Source: Spirochaetaceae bacterium
Lineage (GTDB): Bacteria > Spirochaetota > Spirochaetia > DSM-2461
Length of the DNA stretch: 16,545 nt
Assembly (NCBI GenBank): GCA_003246505.1
Contig: QKAI01000321.1
Span: forward strand, 1 to 16,545
Reading direction: 5' to 3'
In this document: positions 7,079-15,021 of the stretch, piece by piece
Layout: each line of letters starts with the position of its first letter
How positions within the stretch are numbered: the first letter of the stretch is position 1
Notes under the pieces: generated by a model
What the model was told of the DNA's origin: nothing
The model's input: only the letters and a program-made list of their open reading frames with translations
Database searches by the model: none
Position numbers and translations under genes: made by a program

Positions 7079-8245
7079 CTAGAGTACCGCCAGAAGGACC
7101 TGCTCCATCTCCTCCGCGGTCAGCTCGTAGGGATTATTCTTGTTGTCCGATTTAAGGATAATCCTCCCGAAATCCTCCTCCCCTATGCCGTAATGGCGCA
7201 GGGGTTTGATTTCCAGCTGCCCCGTCCAGTTCTCCAGGAAGGAGAGCAGGGAATCCACCGCCCCCTGGTAGGTGTTGACCGGCTTGCCCGAAAGCAGGGT
7301 GGCCACCCGCTTGATTTTCCCCTCCCACCGTTCGGTCTGCCACTTGACGGCGATCTTTCTGAGGGTTATGTCCAGGACCGGCTTGACCAGAAGCCCGCAG
7401 GCCACGCCGTGGGGGATATCGAAGAGCCCCCCCATGGGCCCGGCGATCCCGTGGACCGTTCCCAGTCCCGCATTGGCCAGGGTTATGCCGGAGAGATAGG
7501 CCGCATAGGCCAGGTCGCTCCTCCCGTCCACATCGGAGGCCTTCTCCCCGCAGACAGGCAGAAAGGATCTGCTCAGCCGGCTCAAGCCCTCGAAGGCCAG
7601 AGTGTCGGTCAGAACGGAGGATTTCGTGGAGAAGTAGGACTCCAGAAGCTGGCTGAAGGCGTCCAGCCCGCAGGCGATCGTCACGGAACGGGGGCAGGAA
7701 AGGGTCAGTTCCGGATCCACCAGGGCCACCGGGGGAATGTAATTGTCGTGGCGCAGGGATTTCTTGTACCCCTCGGCCCGGTCGGATATGACCGCGTTCT
7801 TCGTGGCTTCGCTCCCGGTCCCGCTGGTGGTGGGCAGAGCGATGAGGGGAAGGGTTCTCCCGGAGGGTTCGGAGGAGCCCACCCCTTCCAGGAAATCCTT
7901 CACACCCCCCTCTTCGCAGCTCATGGCGGCGACCGCCTTGGCCGCATCGATGACGCTGCCCCCTCCCAGGGCGACGACCACCGCCGCCTTTTCCTTCCGG
8001 CACTGCAGGGCCGCCCCGTCCACCACGGCGGGGGAGGGTTCCCCGGACAGGGTGAACAGGGAGGTCTGCCGGGCCTTCTGCACCGCGGCGATGAGCTCCT
8101 TACCCTGTTCGGAGGAGGCGATGCTCCTCCCGGTGAACAGGGCCACCGGCCCGGGGGGAAAATTATCGAGAAGACCGATGAGACGTTTCCGTTCGCCGGC
8201 TCCGAATATCAATTTCTTATTTGTCTGGAGTTGAAAGGGGTTCAT
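7079..8245 (-). CDS. Iron-containing (type III) alcohol dehydrogenase with an altered metal site
   Basis: A 388-residue NAD(P)-dependent alcohol/aldehyde oxidoreductase of the Fe-ADH family. Seen: the N-terminal strand KLIFGAGERKRL, the nucleotide-binding ALGGGSVIDAAKAVA (about 92-106), LPTTSGTGSEAT (about 139-150) and DPELT. The metal ligands by position are D195, residue 199, H265 (TVHGIAG) and H279 (FDIPHG). Residue 199 is Gln (GLDAFSQLLESY) where FucO-type enzymes have His. The second conserved active-site His (AHPLG in relatives) reads AGPMG here. Metal preference or substrate may therefore differ, so no specific substrate is claimed. There is no clear Shine-Dalgarno; TAGAAT ends 6 nt before the ATG. 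It lies 72 nt downstream of arcA with no strong terminator between, so read-through is possible. Confidence 0.9.
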   Translation of the reverse strand: MNPFQLQTNKKLIFGAGERKRLIGLLDNFPPGPVALFTGRSIASSEQGKELIAAVQKARQTSLFTLSGEPSPAVVDGAALQCRKEKAAVVVALGGGSVIDAAKAVAAMSCEEGGVKDFLEGVGSSEPSGRTLPLIALPTTSGTGSEATKNAVISDRAEGYKKSLRHDNYIPPVALVDPELTLSCPRSVTIACGLDAFSQLLESYFSTKSSVLTDTLAFEGLSRLSRSFLPVCGEKASDVDGRSDLAYAAYLSGITLANAGLGTVHGIAGPMGGLFDIPHGVACGLLVKPVLDITLRKIAVKWQTERWEGKIKRVATLLSGKPVNTYQGAVDSLLSFLENWTGQLEIKPLRHYGIGEEDFGRIILKSDNKNNPYELTAEEMEQVLLAVL

Positions 8246-8251
8246 GGCAGG

Positions 8252-8281
8252 ATTCTACCACTTTTTTACATACCGTTTCCA
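8252..8281 (-). promoter_or_regulatory. Possible promoter of the alcohol dehydrogenase gene
   Basis: Minus strand: TGGAAA (8281-8276), an 18-bp spacer, TAGAAT (8257-8252), then CCTGCC and the ATG. The -35 box is weak. If used, transcription would start at or very near the start codon. Confidence 0.35.
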
Positions 8282-8317
8282 GAGGGGACAGGGGGATGGG
8301 GCGATTTTGTCAGGATC

Positions 8318-9556
8318 CTAGAGATCGCTCCGCCTCAGGGGCATGCTCATGCAACGCGGGCCGCCCCTCCCCCTCACCAGCTCGGAGCCCTCTATCTCCA
8401 GGACCTCCACCCCCCACTCGCGCAGGGTCCGGTTGGAGGCGGTGTTCCGGCGGTAGGTAACCACCGTGCCCGGAGCCAGGGCCAGGGTATTGGTGCCGTC
8501 GTTCCACTGCTCCCGGGCGGCGGTGATCCGGTCCCCTCCCCCGCTGTCGATCAGGTGCACCCTCTCCAGGCCCAGGGACTCCATCAGGGCCTCCTCAAGG
8601 CCGGGGAGCGAGGAAACCTCCCCCCTCCCCTTAGGATCGTCGCTCTTTCTGAGCCGGTAGACCCGTATCTCCTTCCGGATTCCCGGATAGATGAGGAATT
8701 TGTCCCGGTCCACCATGGTGAAGACCGTATCCAGATGCATGTAGGCCCGCTTCGGAGGGATGGCGATGACCAGAATCTCCCGGACCGAGGGGGAGCGGGC
8801 GAAAAGATTCTCCCCCAGGGTCTCTATGGCCAGGGGGGAGGTGCGGGAACTGGCGCCCACCGCCAGGACGGAGGGGCTCAGCACAAGCATGTCCCCCCCC
8901 TCCAGGGAGTCCGGGTTGCGGTAGTCGTACCAGAGGGGGGCCCGGCCCCCTCCCAGGAGGGGATGGTGGCGGTTGATGTAGGAGAGGAGCATGGGCTCCC
9001 TGTTGCGGGCGCCGGTCTTCATGGCATTCACCGACAGGCCCTCCCCTATGACCGCGCCCGGATCCCGGGTGAAGTAGAGATTGGGCAGGGGGTTGATGTA
9101 AAAGGGATAGTCCCCGGCCACGTGGGAGGAGAGGCTGGAGGGGAACCGGTCCGGATCCAGAACCGATTTGGGCAGGCCGGCGATGAGGATCTCCGCCAGC
9201 TCCTCCCCGGACCGGTCCAGGAGATACTCCCTCAGGGCGTCCCCCTCTCTCAGGCGGCCGATCCCCGTGAAACGGGCCACATCCCCAACGATATCCCGCC
9301 GGACCTCCTCCCCTTCCAGGATATCCGCGAGAAGCCGGTCGAAGTAATAGACCCGGCAGCCCCGGGAACGGAGCAGCTCGGCGAACATGTCGTGCTCCTC
9401 CCGGATGCGCCCCAGCCAGGGGATGTCGTCAAAGAGAAGCTCTTCGAGGTACTGGGGGGTGAGCCTTTCCAGCTCCGGGCCGGGGCGGTGCAGGAGTACC
9501 GCCTCCAGTTTCCCCACCTCCGAGTTGACCCGATATAGTGATGCGCCCTGTTCCAT
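8318..9556 (-). CDS. arcA: Arginine deiminase
   Basis: 412 residues. Hydrolyses L-arginine to citrulline and ammonia in the cytoplasm, the first step of the ADI pathway (energy and acid protection). The guanidine-modifying fold motifs are all present: D165 in FTRDPGAVIG, E219 and D222 in LEGGDM, H274 and D276 in MHLDTVF, and the nucleophile C402 in GGPRCMSMPL. The spacing matches the well-studied Pseudomonas enzyme almost residue for residue. The ATG at 9556 is preferred to the TTG at 9577 because the protein then starts MEQGASLYRVNSEVGKLE, as expected for the family. A promoter lies just upstream. arcB (ornithine carbamoyltransferase), arcC (carbamate kinase) and arcD are not adjacent. The rest of the pathway may lie elsewhere, or the enzyme may serve mainly to release ammonia. 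Eight consecutive C (8893-8900) lie in the codons for the LEGGD active-site motif. Confidence 0.96.
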   Translation of the reverse strand: MEQGASLYRVNSEVGKLEAVLLHRPGPELERLTPQYLEELLFDDIPWLGRIREEHDMFAELLRSRGCRVYYFDRLLADILEGEEVRRDIVGDVARFTGIGRLREGDALREYLLDRSGEELAEILIAGLPKSVLDPDRFPSSLSSHVAGDYPFYINPLPNLYFTRDPGAVIGEGLSVNAMKTGARNREPMLLSYINRHHPLLGGGRAPLWYDYRNPDSLEGGDMLVLSPSVLAVGASSRTSPLAIETLGENLFARSPSVREILVIAIPPKRAYMHLDTVFTMVDRDKFLIYPGIRKEIRVYRLRKSDDPKGRGEVSSLPGLEEALMESLGLERVHLIDSGGGDRITAAREQWNDGTNTLALAPGTVVTYRRNTASNRTLREWGVEVLEIEGSELVRGRGGPRCMSMPLRRSDL

Positions 9557-9565
9557 ATTCCGCCT

Positions 9566-9594
9566 ATTATGACGCAAAGAGGGGCGAGGGTAAA
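9566..9594 (-). promoter_or_regulatory. Promoter of arcA
   Basis: Minus strand: TTTACC (9594-9589), a 17-bp spacer, CATAAT (9571-9566), in the 43-nt gap after the MFS gene. The -35 hexamer equals that of the RHH-like gene. The start codon is 9 nt beyond the -10 box, so the leader would be about 2-3 nt. An independent arcA promoter would allow arginine or oxygen control apart from the MFS gene. Confidence 0.55.
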
Positions 9595-9599
9595 GCGGA

Positions 9600-11792
9600 T
9601 TATTCCGGATTGTGCTTCTTCGGGGCCGAACCGGATTCGTTGATCCTCTCCAGCTGCATGGTCAGGTAGAGCCCCGCCAGGGCCAGGGAGGGGGACAGGC
9701 TTCTCTTCCGGAAGGCGACGATGCTCTCCCGGAGCGGCTCGTGGGGCTCCAGGAGGGTGAATTTCCGGCACCGGCTCCGGCACCAGTTCCACAGGGCGTA
9801 GTAGTTTCTCTCCTCCAGGTCCTTAAGGAGGGTTTCGAACTCCCCCTCCTCCCAGGTAAGATCGGCCATCTCCTCCATCAGCCCTTCGAATCCCCCCTTC
9901 TCGGAGAGGTTCAGGTCCAGGAAGAAGTCCTCTATGGGGGGGCGGTAGTCCTGGCGGCGGCAGCCGATGATCATGAGGCTCTGGGCGTAGCGGTGGCTGT
10001 TCCTCTGGGGGATCAGGCGGAAGATGGTCTCCCAGTAGGTCCCGTCCTTCTCGATAAGGGAGAGGGCGATGACCAGATTGATGCTCGTGCGCACGTCGAG
10101 CCCCTCCCTCTGGAGCAGCTCCACGATTCGCTCGTAACAGGAGAAGTCCCCGATCCGGGCCATGGACTTGGCCGCCACCGAGACCAGATAGGGGTATTTC
10201 TCCCGGGAGATCTTCCTGAGCACGGCCCGGGACTTCTCCGTGGGGTAGGCCCCCAGGGCGAAGATGGCCGACTGCCGCCACCAGGAATCCCCGTCCCGGG
10301 CCTCTTCTATCAGATCGTCCTCCAGCTCCGGCCGGGGGTGGGAGAAGAGGGATCGGATGATCATCTCCTTATCCCTCAGGGTGGCCTGGCGGAGCCTCCG
10401 GCGGATCTCCTGGGTGGCCAGGTGGCTCGAGTCCGATTCCAGTTCTATGAGGATGGTCTCCCTCCTCGTATCGCTGTCCACCCGCTTGAGGAGGTCCAGA
10501 TTGTGGATCGTCCGCAGGCTCCGGGGACTCATGACCAGGGAGAGGAACTGGTTGGTCGAGACGCTTCCCCCTTCCCGGAGGAGGAGGGTCAGGAAAAAAT
10601 TCACCAGGGCCATGAAGCCCATCAGGGCGAAGGTGAGGGAGTATTCGTGGGGCAGGGGGAAGGGCGTCCTCAGATCGGCTAGGAAACCGCCCGCCAGTCC
10701 GATGACCAGGGAGAAGAGGGAGAAGACGATGGAGATGGTGGAGGTGAAGCCGATCCGGTCGTTCTCGGGAATGCGGTTGATCACCAGCCGGTCCAGCAGC
10801 AGGCGGACCATGCCCAGGAAGAACATGGAAAGAAAGCCCAGGGCGAAAAAGGCCCAGAGGGGCGCCCCGTCGCCTCCCCGGAACCAGAGGAGGGAGAGTC
10901 CGGCGGTCACCAGATTGACCAGAATCAGGATGGGCCGGCTGCCGAAGCGGTCCAGGAAGGGGCGGATGAGCCGGGAGGAGATCATCACCCCCAGGAAATT
11001 GACCATGGTGAAGATGAAGATGAGGTTGGAGGGGACCTGGGCCGTCTTCCTGAGGAAGGGCACGGTGAAGTTGAACAGGACGAGGAGGGACATGCCCCCG
11101 CAGTAAAGGAGGATGAAGACCAGGTCCTGGGGCCGGCGGATGTAGCGGGCGAAGGTGCGCAGGGATTCGGCCAGGTTCTGTTTCTGCACCCTCTCCTCCA
11201 CGGGGACCCGCCGGATGGCGAAGGAGGCCGCCGTATTCAGGATCACCCCCAGGCCGATGAGGAGGAGGATGCCCTCCATCTCATCCAGGGAGGGCAGGCT
11301 CAGCACGGCGAAGCTTACGAAGCGGGAGAGGGTCATGGAGGCGTAGAGGACGAAGAGCACCCGGGCGGCGAAGTGCCCCCGTTCCGAGGGCCGGGTGACG
11401 ATCCCCTGGATGACCGGATTCAGGGGGTAGGCCGTATTGCGCAGGAGACAGTACAGGGTATAGACGGCGATGACGAGGGGGACCGCCAGGTACCGGGACA
11501 CGTAGGGGGCCATCCCGTAGGCCAGGCAGACCAGCCCCCGGATCATCCAGGCCGCGAAGAAGAGCCCCACGATCCGCACCCCCGGGAAAAAGCGGGGCAC
11601 GAAGAAAATGGCGATGCCCGTCAGGTAGACCGCCGAGGAGATATAGCCCAGGGCCATATTGCCGGCGCCGAAGTGCAGGGCCATGAGGTAGATGATGGTT
11701 TCCGCCATGAAGCTGTACCCCAGACCGTTGATGAAGGTGTAGGTGACGTAGCTTTTCTGGCCCTGAATTTTTTTCGCGCGGGAAAGGTACAT
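9600..11792 (-). CDS. Major-facilitator-type membrane protein with a C-terminal HEAT-like repeat domain
   Basis: 730 residues. Residues 1 to about 405 hold about 12 membrane segments in MFS style (NGLGYSFMAETIIYLMALHFGAG, ALGYISSAVYLTGIAIFFVPRFF, DLVFILLYCGGMSLLVLFNFTVPFL, ALMGFMALVNFFLTLLL), including a mid-protein RPFLDRFGSRP loop like the MFS motif A. The remaining 325 or so residues are soluble and helical. They show HEAT-like pairs such as RQSAIFALGAYPTEKSRAVLRKI and LVSVAAKSMARIGDFSCYERIVELL. The substrate is unknown. The helical tail suggests a protein partner or a sensory role. The ATG at 11792 is the first plausible start; the open frame runs on to 12539 but there it is antisense to nfeD. 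It is followed 43 nt later by arcA in the same direction. Confidence 0.82.
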   Translation of the reverse strand: MYLSRAKKIQGQKSYVTYTFINGLGYSFMAETIIYLMALHFGAGNMALGYISSAVYLTGIAIFFVPRFFPGVRIVGLFFAAWMIRGLVCLAYGMAPYVSRYLAVPLVIAVYTLYCLLRNTAYPLNPVIQGIVTRPSERGHFAARVLFVLYASMTLSRFVSFAVLSLPSLDEMEGILLLIGLGVILNTAASFAIRRVPVEERVQKQNLAESLRTFARYIRRPQDLVFILLYCGGMSLLVLFNFTVPFLRKTAQVPSNLIFIFTMVNFLGVMISSRLIRPFLDRFGSRPILILVNLVTAGLSLLWFRGGDGAPLWAFFALGFLSMFFLGMVRLLLDRLVINRIPENDRIGFTSTISIVFSLFSLVIGLAGGFLADLRTPFPLPHEYSLTFALMGFMALVNFFLTLLLREGGSVSTNQFLSLVMSPRSLRTIHNLDLLKRVDSDTRRETILIELESDSSHLATQEIRRRLRQATLRDKEMIIRSLFSHPRPELEDDLIEEARDGDSWWRQSAIFALGAYPTEKSRAVLRKISREKYPYLVSVAAKSMARIGDFSCYERIVELLQREGLDVRTSINLVIALSLIEKDGTYWETIFRLIPQRNSHRYAQSLMIIGCRRQDYRPPIEDFFLDLNLSEKGGFEGLMEEMADLTWEEGEFETLLKDLEERNYYALWNWCRSRCRKFTLLEPHEPLRESIVAFRKRSLSPSLALAGLYLTMQLERINESGSAPKKHNPE

Positions 11793-11933
11793 ACCCCATA
11801 AATCGGAGAATCTCCCCCCTTTTATAACAGGAAAAGCACCACCCGCGGCAGAAACATCACCCGGGAGGGTGAAATTGGGGGCGGGAACGAAAAAATGATG
11901 GATTGTATACCCTTTAAGGGTTATAGTAGGGTT
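11793..11933. promoter_or_regulatory. Divergent control region between the MFS-HEAT gene and nfeD
   Basis: For the minus-strand MFS gene there is a -10-like TATAAA (11826-11821), followed by GGGGGGAG and the 11-bp inverted repeat GGAGA-A-TCTCC (11805-11815). I see no good -35 box. For plus-strand nfeD there is the perfect inverted repeat ACCCTT-T-AAGGGT (11909-11921), abutting a -10-like TATAGT (11922-11927) that ends 6 nt before the ATG. AGGGTTAT is directly repeated (from 11918 and from 11929). The palindromes are candidate operators. No binding protein is identified. Confidence 0.4.
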
Positions 11934-12383
11934 ATGGACAGAATCACTATCTTCTGGCTCGTTATGGGAGCCCTTTTGCTTCTGGCGGAAGTTGCCGTGC
12001 CCGGCTTCATCCTCTTCTTTTTCGGGGCGGGAGCCTTTCTCATTCTCATAACCGTCAAGTTGCTTCCCTTTCTGAACCGCTACTTCTGGCTGCAGCTCAT
12101 CATCTGGATGGCCTATTCCACGGTGCTGATCTTCTTTCTGCGCAACCGGTTTTCCGGGACCTTCAAGGGACGGATCTTCCAGCCGGAGAAGGAGAACTGG
12201 ATAGGCCAGGAGGCCCTGGTCATAGACGGGATAAAACCGGACGCCCCGGGGCGCATCAAATTCCGGGGCACCACCTGGACGGCCCACGCGGAAAGGCCGG
12301 TCAAGAAAGGGCGGACCGTAAAAATAACCGGAAAAAGCGACACCGAATCCCTGGGGTTCGTGGTCGAAGAGATAGACAAATAA
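11934..12383 (+). CDS. NfeD-like membrane protein with OB-fold domain
   Basis: 149 residues of the short NfeD type (no ClpP-like protease domain). There are three hydrophobic segments (about 4-25, 27-43 and 49-67, including LVMGALLLLAEVAVPGFILFFFGAG, the NfeD signature with the E-x-x-x-P-G turn). A C-terminal OB-fold (about 85-147) follows, with IGQEALVIDGI, RIKFRGTTWTAHAE and GRTVKITGKSDTESLGFVVEE. NfeD proteins work with SPFH/stomatin partners in membrane microdomains, and two such genes follow directly. The start at 11934 is chosen over the ATG at 11895 because the longer form adds MMDCIPFKGYSRV across a probable promoter and operator. AGGG lies 2 nt before the ATG. Confidence 0.9.
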   Translation: MDRITIFWLVMGALLLLAEVAVPGFILFFFGAGAFLILITVKLLPFLNRYFWLQLIIWMAYSTVLIFFLRNRFSGTFKGRIFQPEKENWIGQEALVIDGIKPDAPGRIKFRGTTWTAHAERPVKKGRTVKITGKSDTESLGFVVEEIDK

Positions 12384-12404
12384 TTCGCAAAGGAGAAGAG
12401 AACA

Positions 12405-13316
12405 ATGTTCGGAACGCTGATTCTGATAGCTGTCGTCATCATCCTGCTTCTGAAAATGGTCAAAATCGTACCGGAACAGGAAGCATGGATCATCGAACAG
12501 TTCGGAAAGTACAAGAAAACCCTGGCCGCCGGTCTGCACCTGATCGTGCCGGTCATTGAGAGGGCCGCCTACAAGGTGGATCTGAGGGAGGAGGTCATCG
12601 ACGTGCCCCCCCAGGTGTGCATCACCAACGACAACGTTCAGGTAACCGTGGACGGCATCCTCTATATCAAGGTCATGGACCCGGAGAAAGCGGTCTACGG
12701 CATAGAGAACTACCGTTTCGCCACCAGCCAGCTGGCCCAGACCACCATGAGGTCCGAGGTGGGGAAGATCGAGCTGGACAAAACCTTCTCCGAGAGGGAC
12801 ACCATCAATAACGCGGTGGTCAGGAGCGTGGACCAGGCCAGCGACCCCTGGGGGATCAAGGTCACCCGCTACGAGATCAAGAACCTGGATCCCACCGATT
12901 CGGTGCGGGAGGCCATGGAGCAGCAGATGACCGCGGAGCGGGACAAGCGGGCGGAGATTCTGGAATCGGACGGGTTCAAAAAGGCCCAGATCAACGAATC
13001 CAAGGGCGCCCGGGAGGAGTCGATCAACTTCTCCAAGGGGGAGAGGCAGAAGCGGATCAACGAGGCGGACGGGGAGGCCCGGGCCATAGAGATCCAGGCC
13101 GAGGCCACCGCCGAGGGAATCCGCCTCATCGCCGAAGCCCTGAGCCGCCCCAACGGGGACAAGGCCCGGAAGATCCGGATCCTCAACAAGTACACCCAGC
13201 AGCTGGGGAAGATACTGGAAAGCGCCGACACCCAGGTCATTCCCCTGGAAGCGGCCCAGGTCAAATCCCTCCTCCAGACCGTCATCCCCGCCGTTACCGG
13301 AAAGGGAGGTAAATAA
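12405..13316 (+). CDS. SPFH/band-7 (stomatin/paraslipin-like) membrane protein 1
   Basis: 303 residues. It has an N-terminal membrane anchor (about 2-18, LILIAVVIILLLKMV). The SPFH domain (about 20-185) contains VPEQEAWIIEQFGKYKKTLAAGLHLIVP, the stretch from TVDGILYIKVMDPEKAVYGIENY to QLAQTTMRSEVGKIELD, and SERDTINNAVV. A coiled-coil flotillin-like helix follows (about 185-250, many E-A/E-S-K-G repeats). It forms large oligomeric rings that organise membrane microdomains and modulate membrane proteases. AAAGGAG lies 9 nt before the ATG. It starts 21 nt after nfeD and overlaps the next gene by one base (TAATG), so the three are one operon. Confidence 0.93.
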   Translation: MFGTLILIAVVIILLLKMVKIVPEQEAWIIEQFGKYKKTLAAGLHLIVPVIERAAYKVDLREEVIDVPPQVCITNDNVQVTVDGILYIKVMDPEKAVYGIENYRFATSQLAQTTMRSEVGKIELDKTFSERDTINNAVVRSVDQASDPWGIKVTRYEIKNLDPTDSVREAMEQQMTAERDKRAEILESDGFKKAQINESKGAREESINFSKGERQKRINEADGEARAIEIQAEATAEGIRLIAEALSRPNGDKARKIRILNKYTQQLGKILESADTQVIPLEAAQVKSLLQTVIPAVTGKGGK

Positions 13317-14263
13317 TGGATTACCAGATTATCTACACCATCATCGTCGCCGCGGCGGTTCTCATAGCCGTGATCACCTTTTTCAAATGCATCCGCATCG
13401 TCCCCGCCAAGCAGGCCTGGGTCGTGGAGCGGCTGGGAAAATATAACAAGACCCTGGAGGCGGGATTCCACGTGCTGGTCCCCTTCATCGACAAGATCCG
13501 CTACAAGCACAGCCTCAAGGAGAAGGCCCTGGACGTTCCCGTCCAGCCCTGCTTCACCGAGGACAACGTGCGCATCTTCGTGGACGGGGTTCTCTACCTG
13601 CAGGTGGTGGATCCGGTCAAGGCGAGCTACGGCATTACCAAATCCATAAGGACGCCGGGCCTCAAGGACTACGAATACGCCACGGTCCAGCTGGCCCAGA
13701 CCATGATGAGATCGGTCATAGGCAAGATGGAGCTGGACAAAACCTTCGAAGAGAGGGAGGCCATCAACAGCGCCATCGTGCAGAGCGTGGACGAGGCGAG
13801 CGACCCCTGGGGCATCCGGGTCTCCCGCTATGAGATCCAGAACATCCAGGTCCCCGACTCCATCCTGGCCACCATGGAGAAGCAGATGCAGGCGGAACGG
13901 GAGAGACGGGCCCGCATATTGGAATCGGAAGGTTCCATGACCAGCCGCATCAACCGCTCCCAGGGCGAGATGGAAAGGATGATCAACGAGTCGGAGGGTG
14001 TGAAGGAGAAGCTGATCAACGAGGCGGAGGGTAAGGCCGCGGAGATTCTGGCCGTATCCCGGGCCACCGCCGCGAGCATCGCCAAGGTGGCCGACGCCAT
14101 CTCCCTGGGGGGCGGCGAGGAAGCGGCCTCCCTGCAGGTCATAGAGGATTTCATCGACCAGATGAAGAACCTGGCCAAGAAGGAGAGCAGGATCATCCTG
14201 CCCATGGATCTGGGGAACCTCTCCCTGGTGGAGGAGAAAATCAAGGCGTCCCTGAAAGCCTGA
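13316..14263 (+). CDS. SPFH/band-7 (stomatin/paraslipin-like) membrane protein 2
   Basis: 315 residues, a paralogue of the preceding gene (about half identical in the SPFH domain by eye). It has an anchor (about 5-22), then RIVPAKQAWVVERLGKYNKTLEAGFHVLVP, DNVRIFVDGVLYLQVVDPVKASYG, and QLAQTMMRSVIGKMELDKTF. Compared with copy 1 it carries about 12 extra residues after YGIT (KSIRTPGLKDYE). Its coiled coil differs, with an RINRSQGEMERMINESEG repeat pattern. The ATG shares its A with the TAA of copy 1, and GGGAGG just upstream serves as ribosome-binding site, so the two are translationally coupled at near 1:1. This suggests a hetero-oligomer, as with HflK/HflC, although these belong to the paraslipin-like branch. 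Confidence 0.93.
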   Translation: MDYQIIYTIIVAAAVLIAVITFFKCIRIVPAKQAWVVERLGKYNKTLEAGFHVLVPFIDKIRYKHSLKEKALDVPVQPCFTEDNVRIFVDGVLYLQVVDPVKASYGITKSIRTPGLKDYEYATVQLAQTMMRSVIGKMELDKTFEEREAINSAIVQSVDEASDPWGIRVSRYEIQNIQVPDSILATMEKQMQAERERRARILESEGSMTSRINRSQGEMERMINESEGVKEKLINEAEGKAAEILAVSRATAASIAKVADAISLGGGEEAASLQVIEDFIDQMKNLAKKESRIILPMDLGNLSLVEEKIKASLKA

Positions 14264-14289
14264 GGCTGAAAGCTGCCGCCCTGCCGATT

Positions 14290-15021
14290 ATGGACATGTA
14301 CGCTCTTATCGCCGGGGAGTATGACAACCTCTTTCCCCATACCCCGGAGAAAACCCTGTTTGTGGAGGGGCTGCTTCCCCCCGGTGGCACGAGCGTGCTG
14401 GATCTGGGCTGCGCCACGGGGGAGCTGCTCCTCTCCCTGGACAGGGAGGACCGGATACTGACCGGGATCGACCTGGACGGGGAGATGATCGCCCTGGCCC
14501 GGAGGAAAACCGGGCAAAGGGAGAGGCGGGGACGAATCGAATTCCTCGTGGGAGAAATGGGATCCCATCTCTCCCGTTCGGAAAGGCGCAGCCGGGACAT
14601 GATACTCTGCTTCGGGAATACCCTGGCCTATCTGGACGGCCCGGAGGCATTGACGGGTCTCATGGCCGGCTGTTACGGCCTGCTCCGACCGGGGGGGCGG
14701 CTTCTTCTGCAGGTGCTCAACTACGACGATCCCACCCTCGCCGGGGATTTCACCTTTCCCGACCTGCGCACGGGGAAGGCGTTATTCTCCCGGTCCTATA
14801 CCCGGGGACGGGGGGGTAAGCTGCTATTCCACACCGCCCTGACCGATCTGGTTACGGGGGTGAAGTATGCCGATACCCATGAACTCTACCCCTTCGGGAG
14901 CGAGACACTCCGCCGGGCTGCGGGGGAAGCGGGATTCGGGGAAGTCAACCTTTTCGGCGGTTATGGCGGAGAGGAGCCCGAGGCCACGGATTTCGCCCGC
15001 CTCTATCTCATGAAAAAATAA
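14290..15021 (+). CDS. Class I SAM-dependent methyltransferase
   Basis: 243 residues. Motif I is VLDLGCATGELL (about 36-47), the acidic motif II is ILTGIDLDGEMI (about 57-68), and motif IV-like MILCFGNTLAYLD and a post-IV GLLRPGGRLLLQVLNYDD follow. This is the Rossmann-fold layout of the UbiE/Methyltransf_25 group. The substrate is unknown. The start is uncertain between ATG 14290 and ATG 14296, and no strong ribosome-binding site is visible. It begins 26 nt after the second SPFH gene with no terminator, so it is probably the last gene of the nfeD operon. Its stop codon (15019-15021) directly abuts the stop of the convergent prs gene. Confidence 0.88.
   Translation: MDMYALIAGEYDNLFPHTPEKTLFVEGLLPPGGTSVLDLGCATGELLLSLDREDRILTGIDLDGEMIALARRKTGQRERRGRIEFLVGEMGSHLSRSERRSRDMILCFGNTLAYLDGPEALTGLMAGCYGLLRPGGRLLLQVLNYDDPTLAGDFTFPDLRTGKALFSRSYTRGRGGKLLFHTALTDLVTGVKYADTHELYPFGSETLRRAAGEAGFGEVNLFGGYGGEEPEATDFARLYLMKK

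Noticed and set aside
7193..9538. A 781-codon open frame on the plus strand, antisense to adh and arcA
   Set aside because: It spans two clear genes with intact catalytic motifs on the other strand, its composition is Gly/Pro/His/Gln-rich nonsense, and high GC makes long antisense frames common.
9557..9577. TTG start of arcA seven codons upstream
   Set aside because: The TTG start would overlap the -10 box of the arcA promoter and adds residues not expected in the family.
11793..12539. The MFS-HEAT frame stays open for 249 more codons upstream of its ATG
   Set aside because: That stretch is antisense to nfeD and the start of SPFH copy 1, and its translation is not membrane-like. The MFS protein begins naturally at 11792.
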